A DNA stretch of 64,000 nucleotides from Fischerella sp. PCC 9605 (GTDB lineage: Bacteria; Cyanobacteriota; Cyanobacteriia; Cyanobacteriales; Nostocaceae): NCBI RefSeq assembly GCF_000517105.1, contig NZ_KI912149.1, positions 1,699,946 to 1,763,945 of the forward strand. The letters run 5' to 3'. Of the stretch, positions 1 to 8,361 are shown piece after piece (within the stretch, counting starts at the first letter, position 1; each line of letters starts with the position of its first letter). The notes beneath the pieces were generated by a model. That model saw only the letters and a program-made list of their open reading frames with translations, was not told the origin of the DNA and made no database searches. Both the position numbers and the translations under genes were made by a program.

Positions 1-899
1 AGGACTTGATCCGCACTTTGATAGCGATCGCTAGGTTTATAAGCCAGCATTTTTTTTAACACAGCTTCCAGGTGAGAACTCGTTTTGATTTCCGTTCCCC
101 AACGCCAAGTTCCCTGATAGCCGTCATAGAGTTTTTGTGGTTCCTTTCCTGTCAGCAGCACCAGCGCCGTCACCCCCAAAGAATACAAATCGCTACTCGG
201 AAAGGCTTTGCCCTGGCGTAGCTGTTCTTCTGGCGCATAGCCTTTCTTTCCCAACAAAGTCCGGATTCCACCCAGTTGAGTAAACCAAAAACCCTGAGAA
301 GCAGGTAATTGTTTCACACCGCCAAAATCAATCAAAACTGGTAGGCTATCAGAATATCGCCAAATTAAATTATCAGGAGAGATATCGCGGTGAACCACAT
401 TTTGAGAGTGGATGTAGGACAACACAGGTAAAAGTTGTTGCAGGAGTTTAATTACCTCTTCTTCGCTAAAATTTTCTCCTTGAGCAAGACGTTTTTCTAG
501 CAACTCCTGGTAATTGTCACCCTCCACATAGTCTTGCACCAAAAAGAAAAAATCATGATTGCCAATCTTTGCTTGCAGTGAGGTGTGAAAGCGGGGAATT
601 TGGGGATGCTGAAGTTTTTGCAGTACACTAGCTTCTCGCTCAAACAACTCTTTAGCTTTTTTTAAATTCTGCTGTTCTTCTACTTGGGGTGCAAATTCCT
701 TCAGCACGCACTCTTGCCCGGATTGCTTCACATCCTCCGCCAAATAAGTACGTCCAAAACCCCCTTGCCCTAATAACTTTACAATCCGATAGCGCTTGGC
801 TATCAACTCTTCCTGATGAATAGGCAAAGGTTCACCACACTCGGTACAAAAGCGATTACTCCCTTTATTGGCGTGTTGTCTACTGCAATAAACCTGCAT
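1..899 (-). CDS. Serine/threonine protein kinase, C-terminus cut by window edge
   Basis: The gene reads from an ATG at 899 toward the left edge; about 299 residues are visible and no stop is reached. A Cys cluster at the N-terminus (C5, then RFCTECGEPL with C18 and C21) resembles the small zinc ribbon of many cyanobacterial kinases. The kinase domain starts near residue 33. It shows the glycine loop GQGGFGRTY, the ATP-binding lysine in CVLKEF, the catalytic loop HRDISPDNLI and DFGGVKQL at the DFG position, so it should be active. It would phosphorylate Ser/Thr of unknown substrates in the cytoplasm. Family members usually carry a C-terminal membrane helix, WD40, TPR or other sensor region, which cannot be seen here. 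The family call is secure; the role is unknown. Confidence 0.93.
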   Translation of the reverse strand, partial: MQVYCSRQHANKGSNRFCTECGEPLPIHQEELIAKRYRIVKLLGQGGFGRTYLAEDVKQSGQECVLKEFAPQVEEQQNLKKAKELFEREASVLQKLQHPQIPRFHTSLQAKIGNHDFFFLVQDYVEGDNYQELLEKRLAQGENFSEEEVIKLLQQLLPVLSYIHSQNVVHRDISPDNLIWRYSDSLPVLIDFGGVKQLPASQGFWFTQLGGIRTLLGKKGYAPEEQLRQGKAFPSSDLYSLGVTALVLLTGKEPQKLYDGYQGTWRWGTEIKTSSHLEAVLKKMLAYKPSDRYQSADQV

Positions 900-1188
900 G
901 GTGCTGAAGAATAGATAAAAGGTTTTATTATTTAGCTACAACAAAGATAACCGTTATTACGGACATCCCTCTCAATCTTGAGTGGGAGAGTGGAGCAGTG
1001 GGAGAGTGGGCATCGGGCATTGAGCATTGGGCATAGTTAACAATCACCAACCACTAACCACTAACCACTAACTACTAACCACTAACCAATGTACAGACGT
1101 GCCATGGCACGTCTCTACAACTACTAACTACTAACCACCAACCACCAACCAACAACCAACAACCAACAACCAACAACCAACAAACATC
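900..1188. repeat. Repeat-rich spacer between divergent genes
   Basis: No gene is seen. The spacer carries tandem 7-mers of the AACCACT/AACTACT type (about 1040-1090) and a run of CAACCAA units directly before the next start codon. In between lies a perfect palindrome at 1091-1118, whose core GACGTGCCATGGCACGTC recurs inside the P-type ATPase gene at 33560. A promoter for the two divergent genes must lie here, but I cannot assign boxes with confidence. Confidence 0.7.
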
Positions 1189-2742
1189 ATGAATACCGAA
1201 TCACAACGGCAGCGGGCAGTTAGCGCATATACAGATTTTTTAAATACCCCCTTAGATATACTCATACAACAGCATCTCCACACTAGAGTCGAATCAGCAC
1301 AGCAGTCGCCCCAACAGGAGGAATTCCCGCACGGGGCTGCCTCAGTTTTGTCATTATTTCATGATGTAGCTACTAGTGTACCTGCATACAAACATTTCTT
1401 GGCAGAACATGCAATCAATCCCGACTCTATTCAAACCTTTGCAGATTTTCAAACACTGCCGCTGATTACTAAAGAAAATTACCTTCTGCGTCATCCTTTA
1501 GCAAACTTATGTCGCCACGGGCAGCTAGAAATGTGCGACATGATTGCTGTTTCTTCTGGTTCGACAGGAAAACCGACATTTTGGCCGCGTTTCTTCACAG
1601 ATGAGTTACAAATAGCCACACGCTTCGAGCAGATATTTCACGACAGTTTTGCTGCTGATACTAAACGCACTCTCGCTGTAATTTGTTTCACTTTAGGAAC
1701 CTGGGTAGGGGGAATGTATACCACCAATTGCTGTCGCTATCTTGCCAGCAAAGGTTATCCTGTTACCGTAATTACTCCAGGTAACAATAAAGAAGAAATT
1801 TTGCGGGTAGTCCAGGAACTCGGTATTGCTTTTGAACAAGTTGTATTGTTAGGATATCCACCATTCCTCAAAGATGTGATTGATACAGGCATTGCTCGCG
1901 GCATTGAATGGCAACGGTATCAAATTAAATTGGTGATGGCAGGAGAGGTGTTTAGTGAGGAATGGCGCAGTTTGGTAGGTGAAAGAGTAGGTTTTCAACA
2001 TCCCTGCTACGATTCTGCATCACTCTATGGCACAGCAGATGCAGGTGTATTGGGCAATGAAACACCCTTAAGTATCTGTATTCGCCGTTTCTTAGCAGCA
2101 CATCCAGAGGCGGCGCGCACTCTGTTTGGTGAATCTCGTTTACCCACACTCGTACAGTATGACCCAGTCAGTCGTTTTTTTGAAGTCAAAGATCGTGCAT
2201 TGCTCTTTTCTGGAGACAACGGTATTCCCTTAGTGCGTTACAATATTTTGGATACTGGTGGTATAATTAATTACAATGCTATGCAGCAGTTTTTGGCGCA
2301 GTACGGTTTCGATCCGGTGACTGAGTTACAAGCTCATGGTGGTAGAGGTGTGCGCCCATTGCCTTTTGTTTATGTTTTCGGACGCTCTAACTTTACCGTC
2401 TCTTACTTTGGTGCGAATATCTACCCTGAAAATGTAAGTGTGGGATTAGAACAGCCAGAAATTAGAGATTGGGTTACGGGCAAGTTTGTCATGCAGGTAA
2501 AAGAAGATGCAGATCAAAACCGGTTTTTATCTATAGTTGTGGAATTAGCGCCAGGAGAAGAAGGTAACGAACAAAGAAGGCAAGCCATAACATCTTCCAT
2601 TCTCACCCAACTATTGCGCCTCAACAGCGAATTTGCTAACTATGTTCCACCAGAATATCAAATGCCACAAATTGCATTAGTCCCAACAAGCGATCCAGAA
2701 TATTTTCCTGTAGGAGTAAAGCATAGGTATACGCGTAAGTAG
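1189..2742 (+). CDS. PaaK/CapK-like adenylate-forming enzyme
   Basis: A 517-residue soluble protein of the phenylacetate-CoA ligase-like branch of the AMP-forming superfamily. Members activate a carboxylic acid with ATP to an acyl-adenylate and usually pass it to CoA or another acceptor. The phosphate-binding loop reads AVSSGSTGKPTFWPRF (near residue 123). An A5-like stretch, LYGTADAGVLGNET, follows near residue 282, and the lid region contains GRSNFTVSYFGANIYPENV. Substrate cannot be read from sequence. The gene stands alone, with repeats packed against its start codon (CAACCAA tandem), no clear Shine-Dalgarno motif and repeat remnants after its stop, so its expression signals may have been overrun. 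It could be a remnant of a natural-product or aromatic-acid pathway. Confidence 0.82.
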   Translation: MNTESQRQRAVSAYTDFLNTPLDILIQQHLHTRVESAQQSPQQEEFPHGAASVLSLFHDVATSVPAYKHFLAEHAINPDSIQTFADFQTLPLITKENYLLRHPLANLCRHGQLEMCDMIAVSSGSTGKPTFWPRFFTDELQIATRFEQIFHDSFAADTKRTLAVICFTLGTWVGGMYTTNCCRYLASKGYPVTVITPGNNKEEILRVVQELGIAFEQVVLLGYPPFLKDVIDTGIARGIEWQRYQIKLVMAGEVFSEEWRSLVGERVGFQHPCYDSASLYGTADAGVLGNETPLSICIRRFLAAHPEAARTLFGESRLPTLVQYDPVSRFFEVKDRALLFSGDNGIPLVRYNILDTGGIINYNAMQQFLAQYGFDPVTELQAHGGRGVRPLPFVYVFGRSNFTVSYFGANIYPENVSVGLEQPEIRDWVTGKFVMQVKEDADQNRFLSIVVELAPGEEGNEQRRQAITSSILTQLLRLNSEFANYVPPEYQMPQIALVPTSDPEYFPVGVKHRYTRK

Positions 2743-2824
2743 TTAGTGGTTAACTGTTAGTAGTTGGTGGTTATTAACTATGCCCTATGCCCCCAACCCC
2801 AGTTAACAGACACGACCTAACAAC

Positions 2825-3724
2825 TTAAAAGACCGCATATGTTTGCCTAATTTCTTCTAAAGCTCGACGTAGATCTTCAGAGTGCATCCAACCCACAAAA
2901 CCTGCATATAAACATTGCCCCTCTGGAGACGCGACAAACACGTGGTCTACCCCTAGGAGATTTCTCCAAGTTCGGATTGTACCACCGTTGTTGAGGTTCA
3001 TCAAGATTTCAGCTTTGCTAAAGTCTCGCCAATGACCATCCGTAATACCTGGTACGTCGTGTAACCGTCGAATGATTTCGTCAAAAGCGATGGCTTCACC
3101 AATTGTAGAATCCAACCAGAATTCGCTAATTACAGACACGACGGCTGGATGATTTCTTAATGCAGCGTGGGATAGACCAGGCAGGTAGGTGAACAAAGCA
3201 TTGGGAAACTTTGTACATTCTACGGGAATTGTACCGTCACTGCCACCGTCAATATCTCCTGCGATCGCTAAAGTTGGGATAACAGCAGCAATTTTTTCAG
3301 CGATGATTTTACGATTTATTCCCAAGTCACGAGCAATTCCGATTCCTAAGCCAAACGGGTCAATAATTCGCCCCAAGTCTGCTCCCCCAACTGGCGATGC
3401 AATCAAAACGAGCGAGTGTATCTTAGACCACCATTCTGGATGCAGTTTCAGTACTTCTAACCAGATTAAACCGCCCATCGAATGACCAATAATCCTAATC
3501 GGTACATCCGAATAGTTATCTATTTGCTTGCTGGCAATGTTTTCTACAAGCTCGATTAGGGGAGTTATGCTAATCCAGGTCTGAATGTATCCCAGATTAG
3601 GTGCAATAATCACGGTTGTTTCCGTAACCAAGCTACGAGCCAGAGCCTTCATTTGTTGGTTATCATCAGCCCAACCATGCTGCACAAATAGGAGAAACTC
3701 TGGTACGTAGGGTTTTATATGCAT
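2825..3724 (-). CDS. Alpha/beta-hydrolase (lipase/esterase-like)
   Basis: A 299-residue protein with the alpha/beta-hydrolase core. The early strand LLFVQHGWADD carries the oxyanion-region HG. The nucleophile elbow GHSMGG puts the catalytic serine at residue 82. Likely acid and base residues lie around GDIDGGSDGT and the later LSHAALRNHP. The fold ends near residue 210. The last 90 residues form an extra C-terminal part (ending in VGWMHSEDLRRALEEIR) that I do not recognise. There is no signal peptide, so it is likely cytoplasmic. It converges on the PaaK-like gene and is not in an operon. Substrate is unknown; ester or thioester hydrolysis is the family expectation. Confidence 0.8.
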   Translation of the reverse strand: MHIKPYVPEFLLFVQHGWADDNQQMKALARSLVTETTVIIAPNLGYIQTWISITPLIELVENIASKQIDNYSDVPIRIIGHSMGGLIWLEVLKLHPEWWSKIHSLVLIASPVGGADLGRIIDPFGLGIGIARDLGINRKIIAEKIAAVIPTLAIAGDIDGGSDGTIPVECTKFPNALFTYLPGLSHAALRNHPAVVSVISEFWLDSTIGEAIAFDEIIRRLHDVPGITDGHWRDFSKAEILMNLNNGGTIRTWRNLLGVDHVFVASPEGQCLYAGFVGWMHSEDLRRALEEIRQTYAVF

Positions 3725-4450
3725 TTTATCTTTTGATTTTTGACTTTATAAATTTTAACTTGGAGTTTGACCACAGTCAGACGCCATATAAGAAGCTGTT
3801 AGAGATAAAGTCTCTGTTAGGGGATTAAACAGGATAACAAGTTCGGCGATCGCATACACAATATCGATGAGCCAGAATAAGCAAAATATGAGACTTATTA
3901 TTTTGTTACAAAGGGATGAGTCAATAAGCTTTTTAACAGAAAAATCTCCTCATGGACAATCACCCACTAGCATGAATGTAAATTGCGTTTACAAGTCAGG
4001 AAGTTTGCTTTTACTGCCATTGATTCAGTTGAAGTAATAAAGGGGGTTATTTGGTCAGATTTGGTATGAGTTATTGCTACTGAAAGTATATGTTTTTTTG
4101 AAAAATTATATTTTTATATTTACATTTATAGCTGATTTAAAGACTAATTATTATAGTGAGACTGTGAGTTATAAACATATTTGGAATTAACTTGCATTTA
4201 ATGTGATTTGATACTGAAACCATATATTTTTAGTGTAGAGAGACGCTATGGGGTGTTTAGACAAAGGGTAAAATCTTTTTTCGTTGTTTCCCATAAATCA
4301 TATTAAAAGTAAGTTGTCAGGCTCAAGAAGATTCTTTATTTTGAGTATAAAAGAGTCTAGGGGTTTAACTATCTCAGCAATTGGTTTTTGTCTTAGTAAA
4401 TTAGATAAAAGCTTTCAAGTTTTTTAGAAGTAAATAAGTAAGGCAGAAAT
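3725..4450. other. AT-rich non-coding spacer, 726 bases
   Basis: No convincing reading frame, RNA gene or repeat family is visible. The stretch is strongly AT-rich from about 4080 to 4450, as expected for the promoter region and leader of the downstream protease operon. Specific -35/-10 boxes or a regulator site could not be assigned. Confidence 0.5.
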
Positions 4451-4777
4451 ATGAAGACTATATTAATTTTTGCCTTTGTAATTATCGTGTTACTAGGGTT
4501 ACTATTGACACCATCATCGATATTAACACAGGCACAAAAACAGGTGTCACCCAGACAAAACATTGAACAAGTAAAAGAGCAAAATGAATCTGAGTTAATG
4601 GCTATTGATGGTGTAGTTGGTGTCGGAATTAGTGAATGTGAAGGTGCTCCTTGTATCAAAGTGTATTTAGAAAATGAATTTCCAAAGTTGAAAAAGCAAA
4701 TACCAACTCAACTTGACGGATTCAAAGTAGATACAGAAGTGACTGGATCTATTGAGGCGTTGCCTCAACAACAATAA
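4451..4777 (+). CDS. Small membrane-anchored/secreted protein, protease-module paralogue
   Basis: A 108-residue protein with an N-terminal hydrophobic segment (residues 3-20, FAFVIIVLLGLLL) acting as signal peptide or anchor. A compact domain follows from about residue 38. It has the pattern IDGVVGVGIS, then GAPCIKVYLENE, then a Pro/Leu stretch and VDTEVTG. The same pattern recurs in the next gene and at the N-terminus of the protease two genes on (NVVGMGVG ... TDVLEVG). It is the first gene of a tight four-gene run with 30-, 16- and 53-bp gaps. I infer an exported version of the protease N-terminal module, possibly an inhibitor, chaperone or decoy; no function is established here. Confidence 0.72.
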   Translation: MKTILIFAFVIIVLLGLLLTPSSILTQAQKQVSPRQNIEQVKEQNESELMAIDGVVGVGISECEGAPCIKVYLENEFPKLKKQIPTQLDGFKVDTEVTGSIEALPQQQ

Positions 4778-4807
4778 ATGTTCCGTTTGTGAAAGGAGGC
4801 GATCGCA

Positions 4808-5038
4808 ATGAACAATATTGAGACCGTGAAGCAGAAACACGAGGATCAACTGATGAGGCTGCCCAACGTTACAGGCGTTGGCATCGGTGAGAAAGAAGGC
4901 AAGCCAGTCATTAAGGTCTTTGTGGAGCGTAAAGTTCCGGAGTCGGAATTGCAGCCGCAGGAAATTGTCCCCAAGTCTATAGAGGGATGTGAAACAGACG
5001 TAGAAGAGATTGGCATCGTGACAGCACAAAGCCAATAA
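4808..5038 (+). CDS. Free-standing protease-module protein, 76 aa
   Basis: A 76-residue protein without signal peptide, preceded by a strong Shine-Dalgarno AAAGGAGG (4792-4799). It consists only of the shared module: helix IETVKQKHEDQLMRL, then NVTGVGIGEKEGKPVIKVF, VERKVPESEL, and TDVEEIGIV near the end. This matches residues about 25-96 of the downstream protease, including the (N)V(V/T)G-G-G strand, the R-K-(V/L)-P turn and the closing T-D-V-E-G. The likely role is as a trans-acting partner of the protease (propeptide-like inhibitor or folding aid). That is inference from homology and operon position. Confidence 0.8.
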   Translation: MNNIETVKQKHEDQLMRLPNVTGVGIGEKEGKPVIKVFVERKVPESELQPQEIVPKSIEGCETDVEEIGIVTAQSQ

Positions 5039-5054
5039 AAAAAGGAGATTTAAT

Positions 5055-6221
5055 ATGAAACTAGATGACAATATGATGCAAAGGATGACGTTGTCACCAG
5101 AGGCTACAGCAGAAGCACAAAAAGCTCATGCTGCTGCCGTTGAAGAATTTATGGATCCACAGCGACTACGCCCCAATGTTGTTGGTATGGGAGTTGGCAT
5201 GAAGTGGAGGGATGGGGAGCCTACAGGTGAACCAGCTCTGGTGACACTAGTCAGCCGCAAGTTACCGAGGGATGAGTTGAGAGAAGCTGACCTGGTGCCG
5301 CAGACATTGGCAGATATGCAAACCGATGTCCTTGAAGTAGGTTATCTTTTCGCTCACGTGGGCGAGTTGCGCCAGCAGCAACCATCGCAGCTAAGAACCG
5401 AGATCATACAACCCGGCGATGGTCTGCTCACAGGAGGCTACCGTGTCAGCGAAACAGTCGAGCCACTAGAGAAACCCACCATTGAGCTTCTGGCCAGACG
5501 TACCCGCCCAGCGGAAGGTGGCTACAGTGTCGGTCATTTTAGGATTACGGCGGGTACTATCGCTACTTGCGTGTATGACATCCTACCGGGAGGTTCCATT
5601 AACCCGCCCACGCATGGAGTAGGTGTACCATCCCGTTACTATATCCTCAGCAACAACCACGTCCTGGCAAACAGCAATAATGCAACTATTGGCGATCGCA
5701 TCCTTCAGCCGGGGCCGTTTGATGGAGGTGTCGATCCATCTGACCGCATTGCTAACCTCAGCAGATTCATCCCGATTGAGTTTGAGCCACCAATACCGAG
5801 GGCACAGCACAATAACCTTGTAGACGCAGCTATTGCCGAAGGTCAGTTCCACGATCTAGATCGCGAGATTTACTGGATTGGCTACGTACGGGGCTGGCGG
5901 CGGAAGCAGAATGTAACGGTAGGGACGCGCGTGTATAAGACCGGACGCACCACAAACTTCACAAGCGGCAGGATTACAGCGATTGGTGCTACGGTCGATG
6001 TCAATTACGGTGGTGGCAGGCTAGCACGGTTCAGAGACCAAATTGTTACCACGAACATTTCAGCTCCTGGTGACTCCGGTTCACTGGTAGTCACGCTGGA
6101 GAACAGCATCCCGGTTGCGGTAGGACTGCTATTTGCCGGTTCCTCTGTGGCGACTATTGTCAACCAAATTGAAAACGTGCGATCGCTACTGCGGGTGGAA
6201 GTAGCAGAGCAGATTCTCTAA
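5055..6221 (+). CDS. Trypsin-fold serine protease with N-terminal module
   Basis: A 388-residue protein. Residues 1-100 are a module shared with the two preceding small genes (PNVVGMGVGMK, SRKLPRDEL, TDVLEVGYL). A chymotrypsin-like domain occupies about 155-385. The catalytic triad is readable: H202 in LSNNHVLAN, D257 in NNLVDAAIAEG and S341 in APGDSGSLVV. There is no obvious signal peptide, so it may be cytoplasmic or leave by another route. SD AAAAAAGGAG precedes the ATG. The N-terminal module may act as an intramolecular inhibitor or substrate adaptor. The peptidase call is strong because all three catalytic residues sit in canonical motifs; the substrate is unknown. Confidence 0.85.
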   Translation: MKLDDNMMQRMTLSPEATAEAQKAHAAAVEEFMDPQRLRPNVVGMGVGMKWRDGEPTGEPALVTLVSRKLPRDELREADLVPQTLADMQTDVLEVGYLFAHVGELRQQQPSQLRTEIIQPGDGLLTGGYRVSETVEPLEKPTIELLARRTRPAEGGYSVGHFRITAGTIATCVYDILPGGSINPPTHGVGVPSRYYILSNNHVLANSNNATIGDRILQPGPFDGGVDPSDRIANLSRFIPIEFEPPIPRAQHNNLVDAAIAEGQFHDLDREIYWIGYVRGWRRKQNVTVGTRVYKTGRTTNFTSGRITAIGATVDVNYGGGRLARFRDQIVTTNISAPGDSGSLVVTLENSIPVAVGLLFAGSSVATIVNQIENVRSLLRVEVAEQIL

Positions 6222-6274
6222 TTTGACCAGTCTCATACCAAGTTGCAATCACAGCTAAAAAAAGGAGTATTGAT

Positions 6275-6652
6275 ATGCCAGAAACATTAGTACAGGGCAT
6301 CGCCGCCGAAGCAACCCAGGATGCCAATGAGCAGGAAGTTCGCCAAATATTCAAGGCACGAGAGGGAGTCGAACCACAAGAATTATTCGGCACCGGCCTT
6401 ACCTACAGACACAATTGGGGAAATAGAAACGGTCAGTGGATATTGCACCTTAATTGGAACTTCGTCACAAATAACTCTCGCGTCTTCGTATCAATCGGCG
6501 AAGGTGCAACTGGGGGAGGCAAGTTGATCGGAGCTGCCAGGTACACCCTCCACAACGTTGCTCCGAGTAACGGTAGAGTCAGTATCTGGGTTAACATTGA
6601 GTGGAATTCTCCTATTCCACTCCTTGTCGATTACCTGGTCGTCAATCCCTAA
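6275..6652 (+). CDS. Uncharacterised beta-rich protein of the protease operon
   Basis: A 125-residue protein with SD AAAAAAAGGAG before the ATG, last gene of the four-gene run and followed by a terminator-like hairpin. After a helical, acidic N-terminus (residues 1-40) the rest is rich in Trp, Asn and alternating hydrophobics (LTYRHNWGNRNGQWILHLNW, VSIWVNIEWNS). This suggests a small beta-sandwich, perhaps a carbohydrate- or surface-binding domain. There are no Cys residues, no signal peptide and no recognised family. Co-transcription with the protease suggests a substrate or partner of it. Confidence 0.65.
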   Translation: MPETLVQGIAAEATQDANEQEVRQIFKAREGVEPQELFGTGLTYRHNWGNRNGQWILHLNWNFVTNNSRVFVSIGEGATGGGKLIGAARYTLHNVAPSNGRVSIWVNIEWNSPIPLLVDYLVVNP

Positions 6653-6684
6653 TACAGCGCTTTGCATCTAGATGGAGTCCACCC

Positions 6685-6719
6685 TGCCCCTAATCCCCAC
6701 ACTGTAGGGATTAGGGGCA
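6685..6719 (+). terminator. Hairpin after the protease operon
   Basis: Two perfect 13-base arms (6685-6697 and 6707-6719, TGCCCCTAATCCC and its complement) enclose a 9-base loop, 33 bases after the stop at 6652. There is no clear T-run, so this may be an intrinsic terminator or a member of the C-rich intergenic hairpins common in these genomes. Confidence 0.5.
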
Positions 6720-6786
6720 ATAGGGATTGGGAATTGGATCTTTTCGCTTGCCCGATGCCTATTGCCCTTTGCCCTTTCCTGCCTTC

Positions 6787-7149
6787 TTAGTACACGATCA
6801 AACCTGCCTGACGCAGGATAAAGAAAAGAATAGAGTTGACAATGCTAAGCGCGATCGCCCCAATAATCGCACTTGCAATTCCCCACCGGAGTCTAAATCC
6901 CTCAACTATCCAAGCTGCCAGACCAAATACAATGATGCTGCCAATCAAGGGAATCAACCCCAGGCTAATAACGGTACTTGTCGTTCTAAACCAATTAGGA
7001 AATAAACTCCAAATGCCATTGAAAGCGCCAATAATTGCTCCAGCAATCAGAGCAATCCAGGGACTATCAACCTCAACGCCTGTAGGTAGTTTGGAGATGA
7101 TTAATAAACTGATAGCAATCACTACAACAGAAATGAGAAAGCCAGTCAT
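6787..7149 (-). CDS. Holin-superfamily-IV-like four-helix membrane protein
   Basis: A 120-residue, very hydrophobic protein with four predicted membrane helices (about 3-22, 30-52, 58-82, 88-112). It matches the small proteins often annotated as phage holin family IV or DUF360-type membrane proteins. Shared marks with the two other copies in this window (45564 and 59724) are LIISKLPTGVEVDS near the N-terminus, FGLAAWIVEGFRLR in the middle and a C-terminal AIVNSILFF-like helix. Although called holin-like, these are chromosomal and probably envelope-stress or membrane-maintenance proteins. Unlike the other two, this copy lacks the repeated regulatory promoter described at 46131 and 60131. Confidence 0.75.
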   Translation of the reverse strand: MTGFLISVVVIAISLLIISKLPTGVEVDSPWIALIAGAIIGAFNGIWSLFPNWFRTTSTVISLGLIPLIGSIIVFGLAAWIVEGFRLRWGIASAIIGAIALSIVNSILFFILRQAGLIVY

Positions 7150-7205
7150 TGATACACCTCAGAATGAAATTAGAGTCAGTCATGGTAAATTAGTGTTTGC
7201 AACTA

Positions 7206-7739
7206 TTAAACCTTGAATGTCAGCGTCTGTTCCAATTTCTTGAGCATGGAAGCTTCTGGTTCGCTGACCTTTTCACCACCAATACTAAGAAAGCCTCCCT
7301 CCTTAACCGCTTCCGCTACTTTTTGGGCGATTGACATCAGCCAAGATTTGAACTCTACTGCTTGTGCGGCAGTAACCTTAGCTGCCAGAATTGATGAAAC
7401 CTGCTCAAAATGAGCAATGGCTTTCTGACGCCCCTCTGCTGCATTCTTCAGGTTCTGGAGTTCTCTGAGTAATTTAAACTCCTTCTTTAAGAGTAATGCC
7501 TCACCTTGAACGGGTTCTTTAGTGTCAGCTTCATTTAAGGAAGCAACCAACGCTCCTACCAAGTCATTTGTGATATCCTGGCGTTGCTGTTCTGCTGCAA
7601 GTATCTTGATTCCTGCCTGCGCTTCTTTTAGAAAAGAGACAGGATCGGTCTTGTCTGCTAGCGTTAGCCCCATGACGGCTTGTAAAGGAGCCTGCATGAG
7701 AATTGCCCATTCACTGTCTGAGAAATATTGCTGCGCCAT
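7206..7739 (-). CDS. Uncharacterised helical cytoplasmic protein
   Basis: A 177-residue protein, almost entirely helical by composition, with no Cys, signal peptide or membrane segment. The N-terminus FSDSEWAILMQAPLQAVMGL resembles small tellurite-resistance or stress proteins in style, but I cannot assign a family. It lies 56 bases upstream of the holin-like gene on the same strand, so the two may be co-transcribed. Codon use resembles its neighbours. Residues 155-177 (GGEKVSEPEASMLKKLEQTL) look like an amphipathic C-terminal helix. Confidence 0.65.
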   Translation of the reverse strand: MAQQYFSDSEWAILMQAPLQAVMGLTLADKTDPVSFLKEAQAGIKILAAEQQRQDITNDLVGALVASLNEADTKEPVQGEALLLKKEFKLLRELQNLKNAAEGRQKAIAHFEQVSSILAAKVTAAQAVEFKSWLMSIAQKVAEAVKEGGFLSIGGEKVSEPEASMLKKLEQTLTFKV

Positions 7740-8361
7740 TTTTGACTACCTCATAGTAAGACAAGCTTTGATGGTGACTAGTACCGCTGCGCGGAAGTCA
7801 CGCATTCAAAAGTCAAAAGTCAAAAGAATTGTATTCCGGGCTTTTGCGCCATTTTGTATGGTAGGTTTATTTGCACCGTACTGTACTAGACATGAAGAAA
7901 TGGACTATCACTTACCAGAGAAAAAAGCTGGTATATCTTGCTCGAACAAATATTATGGAAACTTTGAATTTTAGTTATTTTTTATACAGTTTAAACATAA
8001 TTTAATTAACACTATTGATACCAAAGTAACTGTTCAATAACTTTGTCAGCTTTGAGGTTTTGTTTCAATAGCAGATAAGCCAGTTAAGTAAGTTAGTTCA
8101 AAAAACTTAGTACAGTATTTCATTAAATCGTAGCGAATTTCCTTAAAAATACTCTGCTACCTGGTGCGCTGACTCTGCGTTCCTTTGCGTTTAGAACACC
8201 GATTCAGTAATCTTCAAAAGAAAAGAAAGACAAAACAAGTTAAAAGTACCAAGTCAAAAGATTCTAATTTTGACTTTTGACTTTTGAATGCGTGACTTTT
8301 GACTTCCCGAAGGGTGTCTTCTCCCTGTCCCTTGTCTCCCTTGTCTTCTTTGTCCCCCCTT
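7740..8361. repeat. Spacer bounded by a 32-bp inverted repeat (possible decayed element)
   Basis: No gene is seen in 622 bases. Positions 7799-7830 (ending TCAAAAGTCAAAAG) reappear in inverted orientation at 8266-8297, about 440 bases away, including the non-tandem part GTCACGCATTCAAAAGTC. The interior is AT-rich and holds GATTCAGTAATCTTC (part of a 27-base stretch, 8192-8218) that is repeated exactly at 50785-50811. This may be a non-autonomous element or two oppositely oriented copies of a common 7-mer repeat with a shared flank. Confidence 0.5.

Noticed and set aside
6787-7149. Prophage remnant suggested by the holin-like name
   Set aside because: No other phage genes are nearby, and two similar chromosomal copies exist with stress-type promoters, so the holin label reflects only superfamily similarity.
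7522-7974. 150-codon plus-strand frame
   Set aside because: It is antisense to the helical protein at 7206-7739 and continues through 7-mer repeats; no coding signature of its own.
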